64,000 nucleotides of DNA. Origin: Faecalicatena contorta (lineage in GTDB: Bacteria > Bacillota > Clostridia > Lachnospirales > Lachnospiraceae). Below, one piece after another: positions 1 to 8,292 of the stretch. The position numbers were made by a program, and so were the translations under genes. The notes beneath the pieces are model-generated. The model saw nothing but the letters and a program-made list of their open reading frames with translations, ran no database searches and was not told where the DNA came from. Positions within the stretch are counted from its first letter, which is position 1. Each line of letters opens with the position of its first letter. Where the stretch lies: assembly GCF_039521745.1 (NCBI RefSeq), contig NZ_BAAACT010000042.1. One strand, 5' to 3'.

Positions 1-1
1 G

Positions 2-1561
2 AAGGAATGGACCAATCTGTATGAATGCCATGAGATGTATTGCGCAGGACATATGATGGAGGCGGCGGCTGCCTATTTCAGAGCGACAGGAAAGAGAAAG
101 CTGCTGGACGTGATGTGCAGATGTGCGGATCATATTGCGGAACATTTCAGGAAAGGAGGACAGAAGGGGTATCCGGGCCATCAGGAGATAGAACTTGCGC
201 TGGTCAAACTGTATGAAGCAACGGGTAACAGGGAGTATCTGGAGCTGAGCCGTTATTTTTTGGAGGAGCGGGGCAGGGAACCGAATTATTTTGTATGGGA
301 ATGGGAGACTTTACGCCAACAATGTTCCTTTAAGACAGACCTGCCGGCGGAGAGTCCTGACCTGGTTTATAATCAGTCACATTTGCCTGTGTATGACCAG
401 ACTTCGGCAGCCGGCCATGCGGTCAGGGCAATGTATATGTACGCAGCAATGGCAGATGTGGCAAGGGCGGCGGGAAGCAGAGAAATGTATCTGTCATGCA
501 GGCGGCTCTGGGAAAATGTGGTGGAACGGCAGATGTATATTACCGGGGCTATAGGTTCCACGAGGACAGGAGAGGCTTTCACCGTGGATTATGACCTGCC
601 CAATGAGACTGCATATGCGGAGACATGCGCCTCCATCGGACTGATTTTTTTTGCGCATCGGATGCAGATGATAGAGGCAGACGGGATATATGGGGATGTC
701 TTGGAAAAGGCATTATATAATGTGGTTCTTAGCTCCATGTCGCGTGACGGAAAACATTTCTTTTATGTGAATCCGCAGGAAGTCTGGCCTCTGGCTAACG
801 AAAAAAATCCGGACCGGAGTCATGTAAAAGCGAAACGCCAGAAATGGTTTGGCTGTGCCTGCTGTCCGCCTAATATCGCAAGACTGCTTTCTTCTCTGGG
901 AAAATACGTGTATGCCTATGGGGAACATACGCTGTACGTCCATCTCTATATAGCCGGGGAAGTAAGGATAAAAACAGGCCGCGGTGACTTTTGTGTAAGG
1001 CAGAACGGCAATTATCCGTGGGACGGAGACATCCGGCTTACGGTGCGTTCAGTGCCGGATACGGACAGCAGGATTGCGCTGCGGATTCCGGGATGGTGCC
1101 ATGAGTATGAAGTACGGCAGAATGGAAAAGCGGCAGAATGCCGGGTGGAAAAGGGATATGTATATCTTGAAAATGGCATCCGGGCGGGAGATGAGATTCG
1201 TCTGCTGTTCGTTATGGCCGCAGAGCTGATTCAGGCAAATCCAAAGGTCAGGGCAGATGCCGGGAAGGCTGCAATTCAAAGAGGGCCGGTTGTGTACTGT
1301 CTGGAAGAGGAAGACAACGGAAGCAATCTTTCTGCAATTCGGTTAGATACGGACTGCGGACTGCAGATTGCGGAAACTGTACTGTCCGGCGGCATACCAG
1401 CAATTACGGCAAAAGGATATCGTACAGAGGAAGACGGATGGGCCGCGGAGCTTTACCGTCCATATATCCGGAGGGAGAAAGAAGTGGCCGTAAAAGCGGT
1501 CCCCTATTTCCTCTGGGGGAACAGAGAGACGGGCGAAATGCTGGTGTGGGTGCGCGTGTAA
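2..1561 (+). CDS. GH127 beta-L-arabinofuranosidase, 5'-truncated by window edge
   Basis: Glycoside hydrolase of family GH127 (formerly DUF1680), which removes terminal beta-L-arabinofuranose from plant glycans. The frame is open to the left edge and already reads family sequence before the first ATG at 35, so the N-terminus lies outside the window; 519 codons are visible. The family's zinc/nucleophile residues are recognisable: Glu and Cys in an E-T-C motif (codons at 620 and 626) and a Cys-Cys pair in the CACCPPN motif (860-865). In characterised members one of these Cys is the nucleophile. No signal peptide can be judged. The GH43 gene follows 12 bp downstream, so the two are probably one operon for arabinan or arabinoxylan side chains. 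Identity is confident; substrate is inferred from the family. Confidence 0.9.
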   Translation, partial: KEWTNLYECHEMYCAGHMMEAAAAYFRATGKRKLLDVMCRCADHIAEHFRKGGQKGYPGHQEIELALVKLYEATGNREYLELSRYFLEERGREPNYFVWEWETLRQQCSFKTDLPAESPDLVYNQSHLPVYDQTSAAGHAVRAMYMYAAMADVARAAGSREMYLSCRRLWENVVERQMYITGAIGSTRTGEAFTVDYDLPNETAYAETCASIGLIFFAHRMQMIEADGIYGDVLEKALYNVVLSSMSRDGKHFFYVNPQEVWPLANEKNPDRSHVKAKRQKWFGCACCPPNIARLLSSLGKYVYAYGEHTLYVHLYIAGEVRIKTGRGDFCVRQNGNYPWDGDIRLTVRSVPDTDSRIALRIPGWCHEYEVRQNGKAAECRVEKGYVYLENGIRAGDEIRLLFVMAAELIQANPKVRADAGKAAIQRGPVVYCLEEEDNGSNLSAIRLDTDCGLQIAETVLSGGIPAITAKGYRTEEDGWAAELYRPYIRREKEVAVKAVPYFLWGNRETGEMLVWVRV

Positions 1562-1573
1562 AGGAGGAAGCCA

Positions 1574-3082
1574 ATGATACATTATCAAAATCCGATCATA
1601 CCGGGGTTTTACCCTGACCCGAGCATTTGCCGGGTGAAAGAAGATTACTTCCTGGTGACCAGTTCTTTTGAATACTTTCCTGGGATCCCTCTGTTCCACA
1701 GCCGGGATCTGGTTCACTGGGAACAGATTGGGCATGTTCTGACCAGAAAATCCCAGGCATTGCTGGAAAAGTGTCCGGCTTCCGGTGGAATATGGGCGCC
1801 TGCAATACGTCACCATAAAGGCAGATTCTATGTGTCAGCCACGAACTTCAGCCATGGTGGAAATTTTTTCGTCTGGACAGACGATATTTATGGGGAGTGG
1901 TCGGACCCAATCTGGATGGAACAGGGCGGGATCGACCCTTCCCTGTTTTTTGACTCTGACCACTGCGTATATTTAACAAGCACCTATGACCTGCCGGACA
2001 GCCAGGCGATTGGGCAGTGCCAGATTGATATCGATAGCGGAAAGAGGCTTTCCGACACAAAGATCATCTGGGAAGGGAGCGGAGGCAAATATCCCGAGGG
2101 TCCCCACATGTTTAAACGGGAGGGATGGTACTACCTGCTGGCAGCGGAAGGGGGAACGGAGTACGGCCACATGGTCACGATTGCAAGAGGAACCTCTCCA
2201 TGGGGACCATTTGAAAGCTGTCCGTATAACCCGATACTGAGCCACCGTGATACGATGCTGCATCATTTTCAGGCGATTGGGCACGGGGATGTAACCGACA
2301 CAAAAGAAGGGGACTCCTGGATGGTATTCCATGGGATACGGACAAGCCAGTACATGCTCCATCATCTGGGCAGGGAAACCATGCTTGCCCCAGTTACGTG
2401 GGACGAAAACGGATGGCCTGTGGTGAACCAGGGGGAAAAGATTCTGGAAAACATGGAGGTCATGCGGCTTCCGGAAGAGGCTTATGAGATCAGATGGGAG
2501 GATCCGGATTCCTTTTATGGTTCTGTCTTGCCTAAGGTGTGGAATTATTTGAGAAACCCGGATCTGCGCCAGTACAGTCTCACTGACAGGAAGGGAAGCC
2601 TTAAGCTGGCCGGTGGGGATGAGACATTAGATGAACTGTGTTCGCCTGCATTTGTGGGGCGGAGGCAGCAGCATTTCTGTATGCGGGCTGAGGTATGGCT
2701 GGATGCCGCACCGCAGGGACCGCAAGCGCGTGCAGGATTAACCGTTTATCATACGAATGAGCACCACTATGACCTTGCCGTCTCATGCAGAGAGGGGAAA
2801 CGGTGTGTAATTCTGTATAAAAGGGTGGGCGATATGCAGACGGAGAGCCAGCCCTTATTTTTGGACGTTTCGGAGAAAATGCTTCTGAGGATTGAGTCTG
2901 ATGCACTGGAGTATCGTTTTCTTGCAGGAAGAGATGAGAATCATCTGCAAATGGCAGGCAGCGGGAGGACACAGCTTTTATCAACAGAGTGTATGCCCAT
3001 GACTTTCACCGGATGCTATGTGGGGGTGTTTGCTGAAAAAACAGACGCTTGGTTTGAGCGGTTTCAATACTGCCCGGTATAG
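1574..3082 (+). CDS. GH43 beta-xylosidase / alpha-L-arabinofuranosidase
   Basis: Family GH43 glycosidase of 502 residues. The N-terminal five-bladed propeller opens with the PGFYPDPS motif carrying the catalytic base Asp. A GGIDPS motif holds the middle Asp and an EGPH motif holds the acid Glu. The C-terminal third looks like the beta-sandwich domain usual in xylosidase-type GH43 enzymes. There is no signal peptide, so it likely works in the cytoplasm on imported oligosaccharides. The start is set by AAGGAGG at 1561-1567, overlapping the stop of the GH127 gene, which implies co-transcription. Whether it prefers xylosyl or arabinosyl ends cannot be told from sequence alone. Confidence 0.9.
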   Translation: MIHYQNPIIPGFYPDPSICRVKEDYFLVTSSFEYFPGIPLFHSRDLVHWEQIGHVLTRKSQALLEKCPASGGIWAPAIRHHKGRFYVSATNFSHGGNFFVWTDDIYGEWSDPIWMEQGGIDPSLFFDSDHCVYLTSTYDLPDSQAIGQCQIDIDSGKRLSDTKIIWEGSGGKYPEGPHMFKREGWYYLLAAEGGTEYGHMVTIARGTSPWGPFESCPYNPILSHRDTMLHHFQAIGHGDVTDTKEGDSWMVFHGIRTSQYMLHHLGRETMLAPVTWDENGWPVVNQGEKILENMEVMRLPEEAYEIRWEDPDSFYGSVLPKVWNYLRNPDLRQYSLTDRKGSLKLAGGDETLDELCSPAFVGRRQQHFCMRAEVWLDAAPQGPQARAGLTVYHTNEHHYDLAVSCREGKRCVILYKRVGDMQTESQPLFLDVSEKMLLRIESDALEYRFLAGRDENHLQMAGSGRTQLLSTECMPMTFTGCYVGVFAEKTDAWFERFQYCPV

Positions 3083-3286
3083 AGGGCATGGGAAATAAGC
3101 ATTGATATGTACGGTCTATAGACCGTGCATAGTAACGGCATCTGGCTCATTTAAAGTCGCCCGTGGCGAAGAGCCAGATGCCCGACCCCATCACTTTATT
3201 GGCTCGGATGCCGTGCAGCGTGGTGCACGGCCCCGTGAATAGTAACCAACTTGCCTCTATTCATATATTTCCTTTCCATAGTATGG
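3083..3286. repeat. intergenic region with palindromes and GTGAATAGTAAC-like motifs
   Basis: No gene is seen in this gap. It holds a perfect 16-bp palindrome at 3111-3126 (ACGGTCTATAGACCGT), an 11-bp stem at 3138-3148/3171-3181, and a 7-bp stem at 3211-3217/3224-3230. The motif CATAGTAACG or GAATAGTAACC follows two of them (3128-3137 and 3237-3247). Related motifs occur at 9767-9802 and about 40862-40903, so this may be a short dispersed palindromic repeat family. The stems have no T-run, so they are not ordinary terminators. Confidence 0.55.
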
Positions 3287-3292
3287 TATAAT
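3284..3292 (+). promoter_or_regulatory. extended -10 promoter upstream of DUF6506-like gene
   Basis: TGGTATAAT is an extended -10 element with TG one base before TATAAT. No good -35 box lies at 16-18 bp. It sits 45 bp before the start at 3338. Confidence 0.5.
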
Positions 3293-3337
3293 TAGTTAAA
3301 AAAAATTAATAAAGCCAGTAATATGAGGAGGATTCTT

Positions 3338-3631
3338 ATGAGATTTGTATTTATAATTATGGGAGAGAATTTTGATTCACAGAGAGATTGTGCCAGTATA
3401 CACGATGGAGGGGGGCAGACAATCGGCGTATCAAGTCTGGAAGAAGCATGCGAAGTAGCAAAAAAGCTATATGAAGAAGGGATAGACTGCATTGAACTCT
3501 GCGGTGCTTTTGGAGAAGCGGGAGCTAAATCAATTATTGATGCTACAGAGAATAAGATTCCGGTCGGATATGTGACTCATCTTCAGGAACAGGATGAGAT
3601 TTTTGCAAAGGTGTTCGGCGGAATGTTATGA
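3338..3631 (+). CDS. small DUF6506-like protein
   Basis: A 97-residue protein of unknown function. Short hydrophobic beta strand (RFVFIIMG), then helix (LEEACEVAKKLYEEGIDCIELCGAFG) and a C-terminal GYVTHLQEQDEIF segment; this pattern matches the DUF6506 family as I remember it. The start at 3338 is chosen over 3323 because GAGGAGG at 3325-3331 is a strong ribosome site and the 3323 ATG lies just before it. It precedes the Fic gene by about 86 bp, and both are more AT-rich than the flanking sugar genes, so they may have arrived together. No catalytic motif is evident. Confidence 0.75.
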   Translation: MRFVFIIMGENFDSQRDCASIHDGGGQTIGVSSLEEACEVAKKLYEEGIDCIELCGAFGEAGAKSIIDATENKIPVGYVTHLQEQDEIFAKVFGGML

Positions 3632-3717
3632 TAACCAAGGTGCAACCCATAACTCATGTTTTTCGGCAATGCTGCTGTACTAGTATGAGTATATGAGAAT
3701 AAATTTAGGAGTGTAGT

Positions 3718-4347
3718 ATGATGAGAGATTCAGCGAAAGAGATGGCAAAAAGGCTATTAGTAGACAGTATTTGGAAGAGTGCCAATTTAGAAGGATTGGG
3801 GACAACATTCCCGAAGACAGAAGCTATTCTTGCTAATGCACCAACAACTACAAAGGCAGAAGAAGTTTTATTTATTGTTAATATGAAAAGGGCTTGGCAG
3901 TTCTTGCTGGACAATTTGGATTATGACAATAACCTTATGCTTCTTAGAGAGTATAACAAGATTGTCGGGGAGTTATTGTTTCAATATGCCGGAGAAATCA
4001 GAACAATTCCGGTTCAGATAGGCGGTACTTCATGGGAACCAGAATTGCCGCATACGGGGATTATAATAGAAAATATAGATCGTATAGAGCAGATAGACGA
4101 TATTGAAACAAGAGCTTTAAAGTATTTCTGCTATGTTACAAGAACGCAAATGTTCATTGACGGAAATAAACGTGTAGCCCAGCTCATTGCAAACAAAATA
4201 TTGATCCAGAACAATATCGGAATTTTTCAGATACCTATTGAAAAATTAGAAGCGTTTAAGACACTGCTGATTCATTTTTATGAGACGGACAACGAGGCAG
4301 CGATTATTGAGTTTATGAAAAACTATTGTATCAAAAAAGTACGATAG
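3718..4347 (+). CDS. Fic-fold protein with inhibitory motif but without the catalytic His
   Basis: A 209-residue Fic-domain protein. Canonical Fic enzymes transfer AMP or another moiety using HPFx(D/E)GNGR. Here the motif reads QMFIDGNKR, so the catalytic His is Gln and the second Gly is Lys; Asp, Gly, Asn and Arg remain. Residues 21-26 (SANLEG) match the (S/T)xxxE(G/N) inhibitory helix motif, placed N-terminally as in class II Fic proteins. AMPylation by the usual mechanism is therefore unlikely, although related small Fic proteins with Gln here are, I believe, widespread. The start is 3718 or 3721 behind AGGAG near 3707. A terminator follows at 4409. No antitoxin-like partner is seen beyond the upstream DUF6506-like gene. 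Confidence 0.8.
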   Translation: MMRDSAKEMAKRLLVDSIWKSANLEGLGTTFPKTEAILANAPTTTKAEEVLFIVNMKRAWQFLLDNLDYDNNLMLLREYNKIVGELLFQYAGEIRTIPVQIGGTSWEPELPHTGIIIENIDRIEQIDDIETRALKYFCYVTRTQMFIDGNKRVAQLIANKILIQNNIGIFQIPIEKLEAFKTLLIHFYETDNEAAIIEFMKNYCIKKVR

Positions 4348-4408
4348 AGATAAAAAGCACCAGCGGAAGAAACGAATCTTCTGAAAGCGTACAGATCAAG
4401 ATGCAAAT

Positions 4409-4446
4409 AAGGACGCTGCGATAAATAAATAGCGTCCTTTTTTTGT
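4409..4446 (+). terminator. rho-independent terminator after Fic gene
   Basis: A 9-bp stem (AAGGACGCT/AGCGTCCTT, 4409-4417/4431-4439) is followed directly by a T-run. It separates the Fic unit from rhaB. Confidence 0.85.
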
Positions 4447-4512
4447 ACCCATTTACCAATTATAATAGACTTACAATTGAAAAAGTATGAAGAAAATATA
4501 AGGAGGCACAAC

Positions 4513-5928
4513 ATGGAGAAATGTTATTTGGCCGTTGATATCGGGGCATCCAGCGGACGCCATATGCTTGCATATATGGCCGAAGGCAGGATGCGGCTCG
4601 AGGAAGTGTACCGCTTTCCGAATGGCATGGATAATAAGGACGGTACCTTGTGCTGGGATGTAGAGCGTTTATTCAATGAGATCAAAAACGGGCTGAAAAA
4701 ATGTAAAGAGCTCGGAAAGATCCCGGTTTCGATGGGGATTGATACCTGGGGCGTTGATTATGTGCTGCTTGATAAAGAAGATCAGATTCTGGGAGATACC
4801 GTTGGATACCGCGACAGCCGTACCAGTGAGATAGACAAGAAGGTATACGAGAAGATCTCCCCGGAGGAATTGTATGCAAGAACAGGAATCCAAAAGCAGG
4901 TCTTCAATACCATTTACCAGCTGATGGCGGTGAAGGAGAGCCATCCGGATCATCTGGAGCAGGCGGAGGCGATACTTATGATTCCGGATTATTTCCATTT
5001 CCTGCTGACCGGTGTTAAGAAGAACGAATACACCAATGCCACAACAGGGCAGCTGATTAATCCTACAACAAACGACTGGGATTACGAGATGATCGATATG
5101 CTGGGATATCATTCAAAAATGTTCCGTCCAGTATCTATGCCGGGCACTGTGGTTGGCAATTTTACAAAAGAAATCCAAGAAGAAGTTGGCTTTGACTGTA
5201 AAGTCGTACTTCCTGCCACTCATGACACCGGCTCAGCGGTACTGGCAGTGCCGACAAACGATGATAATGCAATCTATATAAGCTCCGGTACCTGGTCACT
5301 GATGGGCATTGAAAGAAAAGAAGCAGACTGTTCGATGGAAAGCATGCAAGCCAACTTTACAAACGAAGGAGGATATGACCACAGATTCCGCTTTCTAAAG
5401 AACATTATGGGATTATGGATGATCCAGTCAGTAAAAAAAGAGTTTGCGGAGGAGTTATCCTTTGCAGAAATCTGCGACAGGGCATCCAAAGAAACGATCC
5501 CATCCATAGTAGACTGCAATGACGACTGTTTCCTGGCACCTGAGAGCATGATTGAGGCAGTGCAGGATTTCTGCAGCAGAACAGGACAGCAGGTTCCGCT
5601 GACGATCGGAGAGATTGCAGCAGTCATATACAACAGCCTTGCAAAATGCTATGGCGATACCGTGAAAGAGATCGAAGCAATCACGGGCAATACATACGAC
5701 ACGATTTACGTAGTGGGCGGAGGCGCCAATGCCGGATATTTGAATGAATTGACTGCAAAATATACCGGAAAGAAAGTTTCGGCAGGCCCCACCGAGGCAA
5801 CTGCAATCGGCAATGTAACCGTTCAGATGATGCATGATGGCGTGTTTGCAAGCCTCCCAGAGGCGCGGACATGTATCGATCGGTCATTTGATATAAAGAA
5901 GTACGATGAAAATGGAAAACAATTCTGA
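4513..5928 (+). CDS. rhaB: L-rhamnulokinase
   Basis: FGGY-family kinase of 471 residues that phosphorylates L-rhamnulose at O-1 with ATP. The N-terminal phosphate-1 motif DIGASSGRHML, the GIDTWGVDYVLLD segment and the C-terminal GGGANAGYLNELTA segment are characteristic of rhamnulokinases rather than xylulokinases. The start at 4513 follows AGGAGG at 4501-4506; an upstream in-frame ATG at 4477 has no ribosome site. A TATAAT lies at 4461-4466 but without a convincing -35. rhaA follows 70 bp downstream across a palindrome. Its product is the substrate expected for the aldolase at 14491. Confidence 0.93.
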   Translation: MEKCYLAVDIGASSGRHMLAYMAEGRMRLEEVYRFPNGMDNKDGTLCWDVERLFNEIKNGLKKCKELGKIPVSMGIDTWGVDYVLLDKEDQILGDTVGYRDSRTSEIDKKVYEKISPEELYARTGIQKQVFNTIYQLMAVKESHPDHLEQAEAILMIPDYFHFLLTGVKKNEYTNATTGQLINPTTNDWDYEMIDMLGYHSKMFRPVSMPGTVVGNFTKEIQEEVGFDCKVVLPATHDTGSAVLAVPTNDDNAIYISSGTWSLMGIERKEADCSMESMQANFTNEGGYDHRFRFLKNIMGLWMIQSVKKEFAEELSFAEICDRASKETIPSIVDCNDDCFLAPESMIEAVQDFCSRTGQQVPLTIGEIAAVIYNSLAKCYGDTVKEIEAITGNTYDTIYVVGGGANAGYLNELTAKYTGKKVSAGPTEATAIGNVTVQMMHDGVFASLPEARTCIDRSFDIKKYDENGKQF

Positions 5929-5938
5929 CAATGAGACG

Positions 5939-5980
5939 CAAAGGGGTCAGACCCCTCTGCAGAGGGGTCTGACCCCTTTG
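5939..5980. repeat. perfect 42-bp palindrome between rhaB and rhaA
   Basis: The two 21-base halves are exact reverse complements, centred on CTGCAG, and each half contains the 13-mer GGGGTCAGACCCC or its complement. It lies 11 bp after the rhaB stop and 19 bp before the rhaA start, and would form a very stable hairpin in the mRNA. There is no T-run. It could be a mobile short repeat, a partial terminator or an RNA-stability element tuning rhaA against rhaB. Confidence 0.9.
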
Positions 5981-5998
5981 AAAAATGAAGGAGGATTT

Positions 5999-7255
5999 AT
6001 GATGACAACGAAGGAAAGATATGAATCAGCGAAAGAGATCTATGGGAAAATTGGTGTGGATACTGATAAGGTTCTGGAGACATTAAAGTCAGTTCCGATT
6101 TCTATGCACTGCTGGCAGGGGGATGATGTTGGCGGGTTTGACAGTGAGGGCGCACTTACAGGCGGTATCCAGGCTACAGGAAATTATCCTGGTAAGGCAA
6201 GAACTCCGGAAGAGCTGATGGCAGATATCGACAAGGCTCTGAGCCTGATACCGGGAACACACAGAATCAATGTTCATGCAAGTTATGCTATTTTTGAAGA
6301 GGGTGAATGGGTAGACCGTGATAAACTGGAGCCAAAGCATTTTGCTAAATGGGTGGAGTTTGCCAAGGAAAGAGGTCTTGGACTGGACTTCAACCCGACC
6401 TACTTCTCACACCCGAAGGCTGATGAATATACTTTGACAAGCCCGGATGAAGAGATCCGCAAGTTCTGGATCGAGCATGGAAAAGCCTGCATCCGCATCT
6501 CTCAGTATTTTGCCGAGGAACTGGAAACGCCTTGCCTGATGAACATCTGGATTCCGGATGGTTTTAAGGATATTCCGGCTGACAGGCTTGGACCGAGAGC
6601 GAGATATAAAGACTCTCTGGATCAGATTCTGGGCATTGACTATGATAAAGAAAAAGTGCTGGTATGCCTGGAGTCTAAGGTGTTTGGTATTGGCCTGGAA
6701 GCATACACAGCAGGTTCAGCAGAGTTTACAATGAATTATGTGATGAACAAGGGGATTGTGCCTCTGATGGACAATGGACATTATCATCCGACAGAAGTCG
6801 TTTCTGATAAGATTTCATCTATGCTTCTGTTCAATGATAAGATTGCCCTTCATGTAACAAGACCAATCCGCTGGGACAGTGACCATGTAGTACTGCTGGA
6901 TGATGAGACAAAAGAGATTGCAAAAGAGATTGTAAGAAATGATGCTCTGAACAGAGTGATCATCGGTCTTGACTTCTTTGACGCAAGTATTAACAGAATC
7001 TCCGCATGGGTAGTGGGCATGAGAAATATGCAGAAGGCTCTGATGTGCGCGATGTTAAGCCCGAATGCACGGCTGAAAGAACTGCAGGATACACAGCAGT
7101 TTACAGAGCTGATGGCAATGCAGGAAGAATTGAAATGCTATCCGTTTGGCGATGTATGGAATTATTTCTGCGAAATCAACAATGTTCCGGAGAGAGAAGA
7201 CTGGTTTAAAGAAGTACAGAACTATGAGGCAGAAGTACTTTCTAAAAGAGCTTAA
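5999..7255 (+). CDS. rhaA: L-rhamnose isomerase
   Basis: Converts L-rhamnose to L-rhamnulose in the cytoplasm, using divalent metal in a TIM barrel; 418 residues, the usual length. Typical sequence includes SMHCWQGDDVGGFE-like text near the N-terminus (here SMHCWQGDDVGGFD), LDFNPTYFSHP, the metal-site region MDNGHYHPTE and LHVTRPIRWDSDHVV. The ATG pair 5999/6002 follows AAGGAGG at 5988-5994. The frame stays open upstream through the palindrome to an ATG at 5906, but that one has no ribosome site and overlaps rhaB. No aldolase follows here; the aldolase is in the microcompartment locus. Confidence 0.95.
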   Translation: MMTTKERYESAKEIYGKIGVDTDKVLETLKSVPISMHCWQGDDVGGFDSEGALTGGIQATGNYPGKARTPEELMADIDKALSLIPGTHRINVHASYAIFEEGEWVDRDKLEPKHFAKWVEFAKERGLGLDFNPTYFSHPKADEYTLTSPDEEIRKFWIEHGKACIRISQYFAEELETPCLMNIWIPDGFKDIPADRLGPRARYKDSLDQILGIDYDKEKVLVCLESKVFGIGLEAYTAGSAEFTMNYVMNKGIVPLMDNGHYHPTEVVSDKISSMLLFNDKIALHVTRPIRWDSDHVVLLDDETKEIAKEIVRNDALNRVIIGLDFFDASINRISAWVVGMRNMQKALMCAMLSPNARLKELQDTQQFTELMAMQEELKCYPFGDVWNYFCEINNVPEREDWFKEVQNYEAEVLSKRA

Positions 7256-7314
7256 CCTTAGATGATCCTTAGTAACACGTGGGCAGAGGTTAGGTATAAG
7301 AAGAAAATCTAAAA

Positions 7315-7342
7315 TTGACGTTCAAGACAAATTTGTTATAAT
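7315..7342 (+). promoter_or_regulatory. promoter of the candidate antitoxin RNA
   Basis: TTGACG (7315-7320) and TATAAT (7337-7342) are separated by 16 bp. It is a strong vegetative-type promoter with no protein gene downstream on the plus strand, only a short terminated transcript. Confidence 0.75.
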
Positions 7343-7348
7343 ATATTT

Positions 7349-7452
7349 AACAAGACAGCCGGGATTGATAGATGAAGCCTATCCGTACCGGGTAAGATGT
7401 TACTGCAAAGAGTAATCGCCTATCCTACCAAGACGGGGCGATTACTTTTTTC
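7349..7452 (+). ncRNA. candidate type I antitoxin RNA (about 100 nt)
   Basis: The predicted transcript starts about 7 bases after the -10 box. It ends at a textbook terminator: stem GTAATCGCC (7412-7420) with GGCGATTAC (7437-7445), then six T. It contains no plausible open frame. It lies opposite the 3' untranslated part of the small membrane-peptide gene at 7455-7538, whose mRNA would read into it. That convergent, 3'-overlapping geometry is the one used by TxpA/RatA- and BsrG-type type I systems. The pairing is inferred from geometry only. Confidence 0.6.
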
Positions 7453-7454
7453 GT

Positions 7455-7538
7455 TTATCTATAGAAACATTTCACAAGCGTAATGATAGCAATAATCATC
7501 AATACAAATGTAAATAAGTTATCGTATGTAACATACAT
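7455..7538 (-). CDS. 27-residue membrane peptide, probable holin-like type I toxin
   Basis: Not a long frame, but a good gene candidate. It encodes a short polar start (MYVTYDN), one hydrophobic helix (LFTFVLMIIAIITLV) and a basic aromatic end (KCFYR). This layout matches the small 'putative holin-like toxin' peptides of Firmicutes. It is preceded on the minus strand by AGGGTGGTG about 3 bases before the ATG. Its mRNA 3' end would overlap the convergent RNA at 7349-7452. It is on the same strand as, and 106 bp downstream of, the Uma2 gene, and could be read from that gene or from a weak TATACT element near 7600. Such peptides depolarise membranes; that function is inferred. Confidence 0.6.
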   Translation of the reverse strand: MYVTYDNLFTFVLMIIAIITLVKCFYR

Positions 7539-7644
7539 AAGCACCACCCTTTTCGTTAAACTCCGAAACGGATGGATCCGCCCTCCCGGCTGCCTGGGTA
7601 AGTATACTATTTTTGGTGTGGTTATCCGGGACTGTCCGGCTGAT

Positions 7645-8292
7645 CTATTCCCTAAGCCGCTTAAAATCCAGATAAAGCCCTTCTACCGTATGCACACGTA
7701 TTCTGTCAAAAAAGCTGTATTCCTCCATTACCTCCTTTTCCTTCAAATAAAACAGGCAGACGGTTACCGACTGTTTCTGTCCGTCGATAATCCAGTACTC
7801 ACGGACTCCCAGCTTCCTGTATAATTGAACCTTTTCAGAATAATCCAGATCTTTGCTGTCAGGTGAAACAACTTCCGCAGCGAAAAAAGGAACTTCTGTG
7901 ATCTTATATCCAATGATTCTGCCGGGATGCAGAATTATGGCAATATCGGGAATCAGTATAGTATTTCCTCCATTAAGGTAAAAGCGAACAGGAAAGGTAA
8001 CAGCTTTGCAGGGAGAATAAGATTCTTTGCCATATGATACAATCTGGCAGAGTAATTCCGTGATGACAGCCTGATGCATAAATGAAACAGGAGGACGGGT
8101 TAGAATATATCCGTTCATTAGCTGGGCATGAAGAGAAGAAGGCAGCAGTTCATAATCCTGGTGGGAGCACTGCCCCTGTTTCCGGGCAATCCAGTCAGGT
8201 AAACAGCTTTCCGACTTTGCGCCATTTAACACAGGCTCCATAGAATTATCATTTGGCTGGCTGTCCGGGGAAAGGTCTTTAAAATTACTCAT
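7645..8292 (-). CDS. Uma2-family (DUF820) PD-(D/E)XK nuclease-like protein
   Basis: A 215-residue protein with the Uma2 restriction-endonuclease-like fold. The core motif PDIAII gives Asp116, FAAEVVSPDS gives Glu140, and the usual K..Y...GV.EYWIID run follows (about 154-170). A polar N-terminal tail of about 35 residues precedes the domain. The family is common in cyanobacteria and scattered in Firmicutes; its biological role is not established. It stands alone between rhaA and the HTH gene, with the small toxin-like peptide downstream on the same strand. It could be a selfish or defence element, but only the fold is supported. Confidence 0.8.
   Translation of the reverse strand: MSNFKDLSPDSQPNDNSMEPVLNGAKSESCLPDWIARKQGQCSHQDYELLPSSLHAQLMNGYILTRPPVSFMHQAVITELLCQIVSYGKESYSPCKAVTFPVRFYLNGGNTILIPDIAIILHPGRIIGYKITEVPFFAAEVVSPDSKDLDYSEKVQLYRKLGVREYWIIDGQKQSVTVCLFYLKEKEVMEEYSFFDRIRVHTVEGLYLDFKRLRE

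Noticed and set aside
5906..5998. Upstream extension of rhaA through the palindrome
   Set aside because: The frame is open, but the only good ribosome site is AAGGAGG before 5999 and rhamnose isomerases begin there.
7483..7824. 113-codon plus-strand frame across the toxin and Uma2 3' end
   Set aside because: It is antisense to two better-supported minus-strand genes and lacks a ribosome site.
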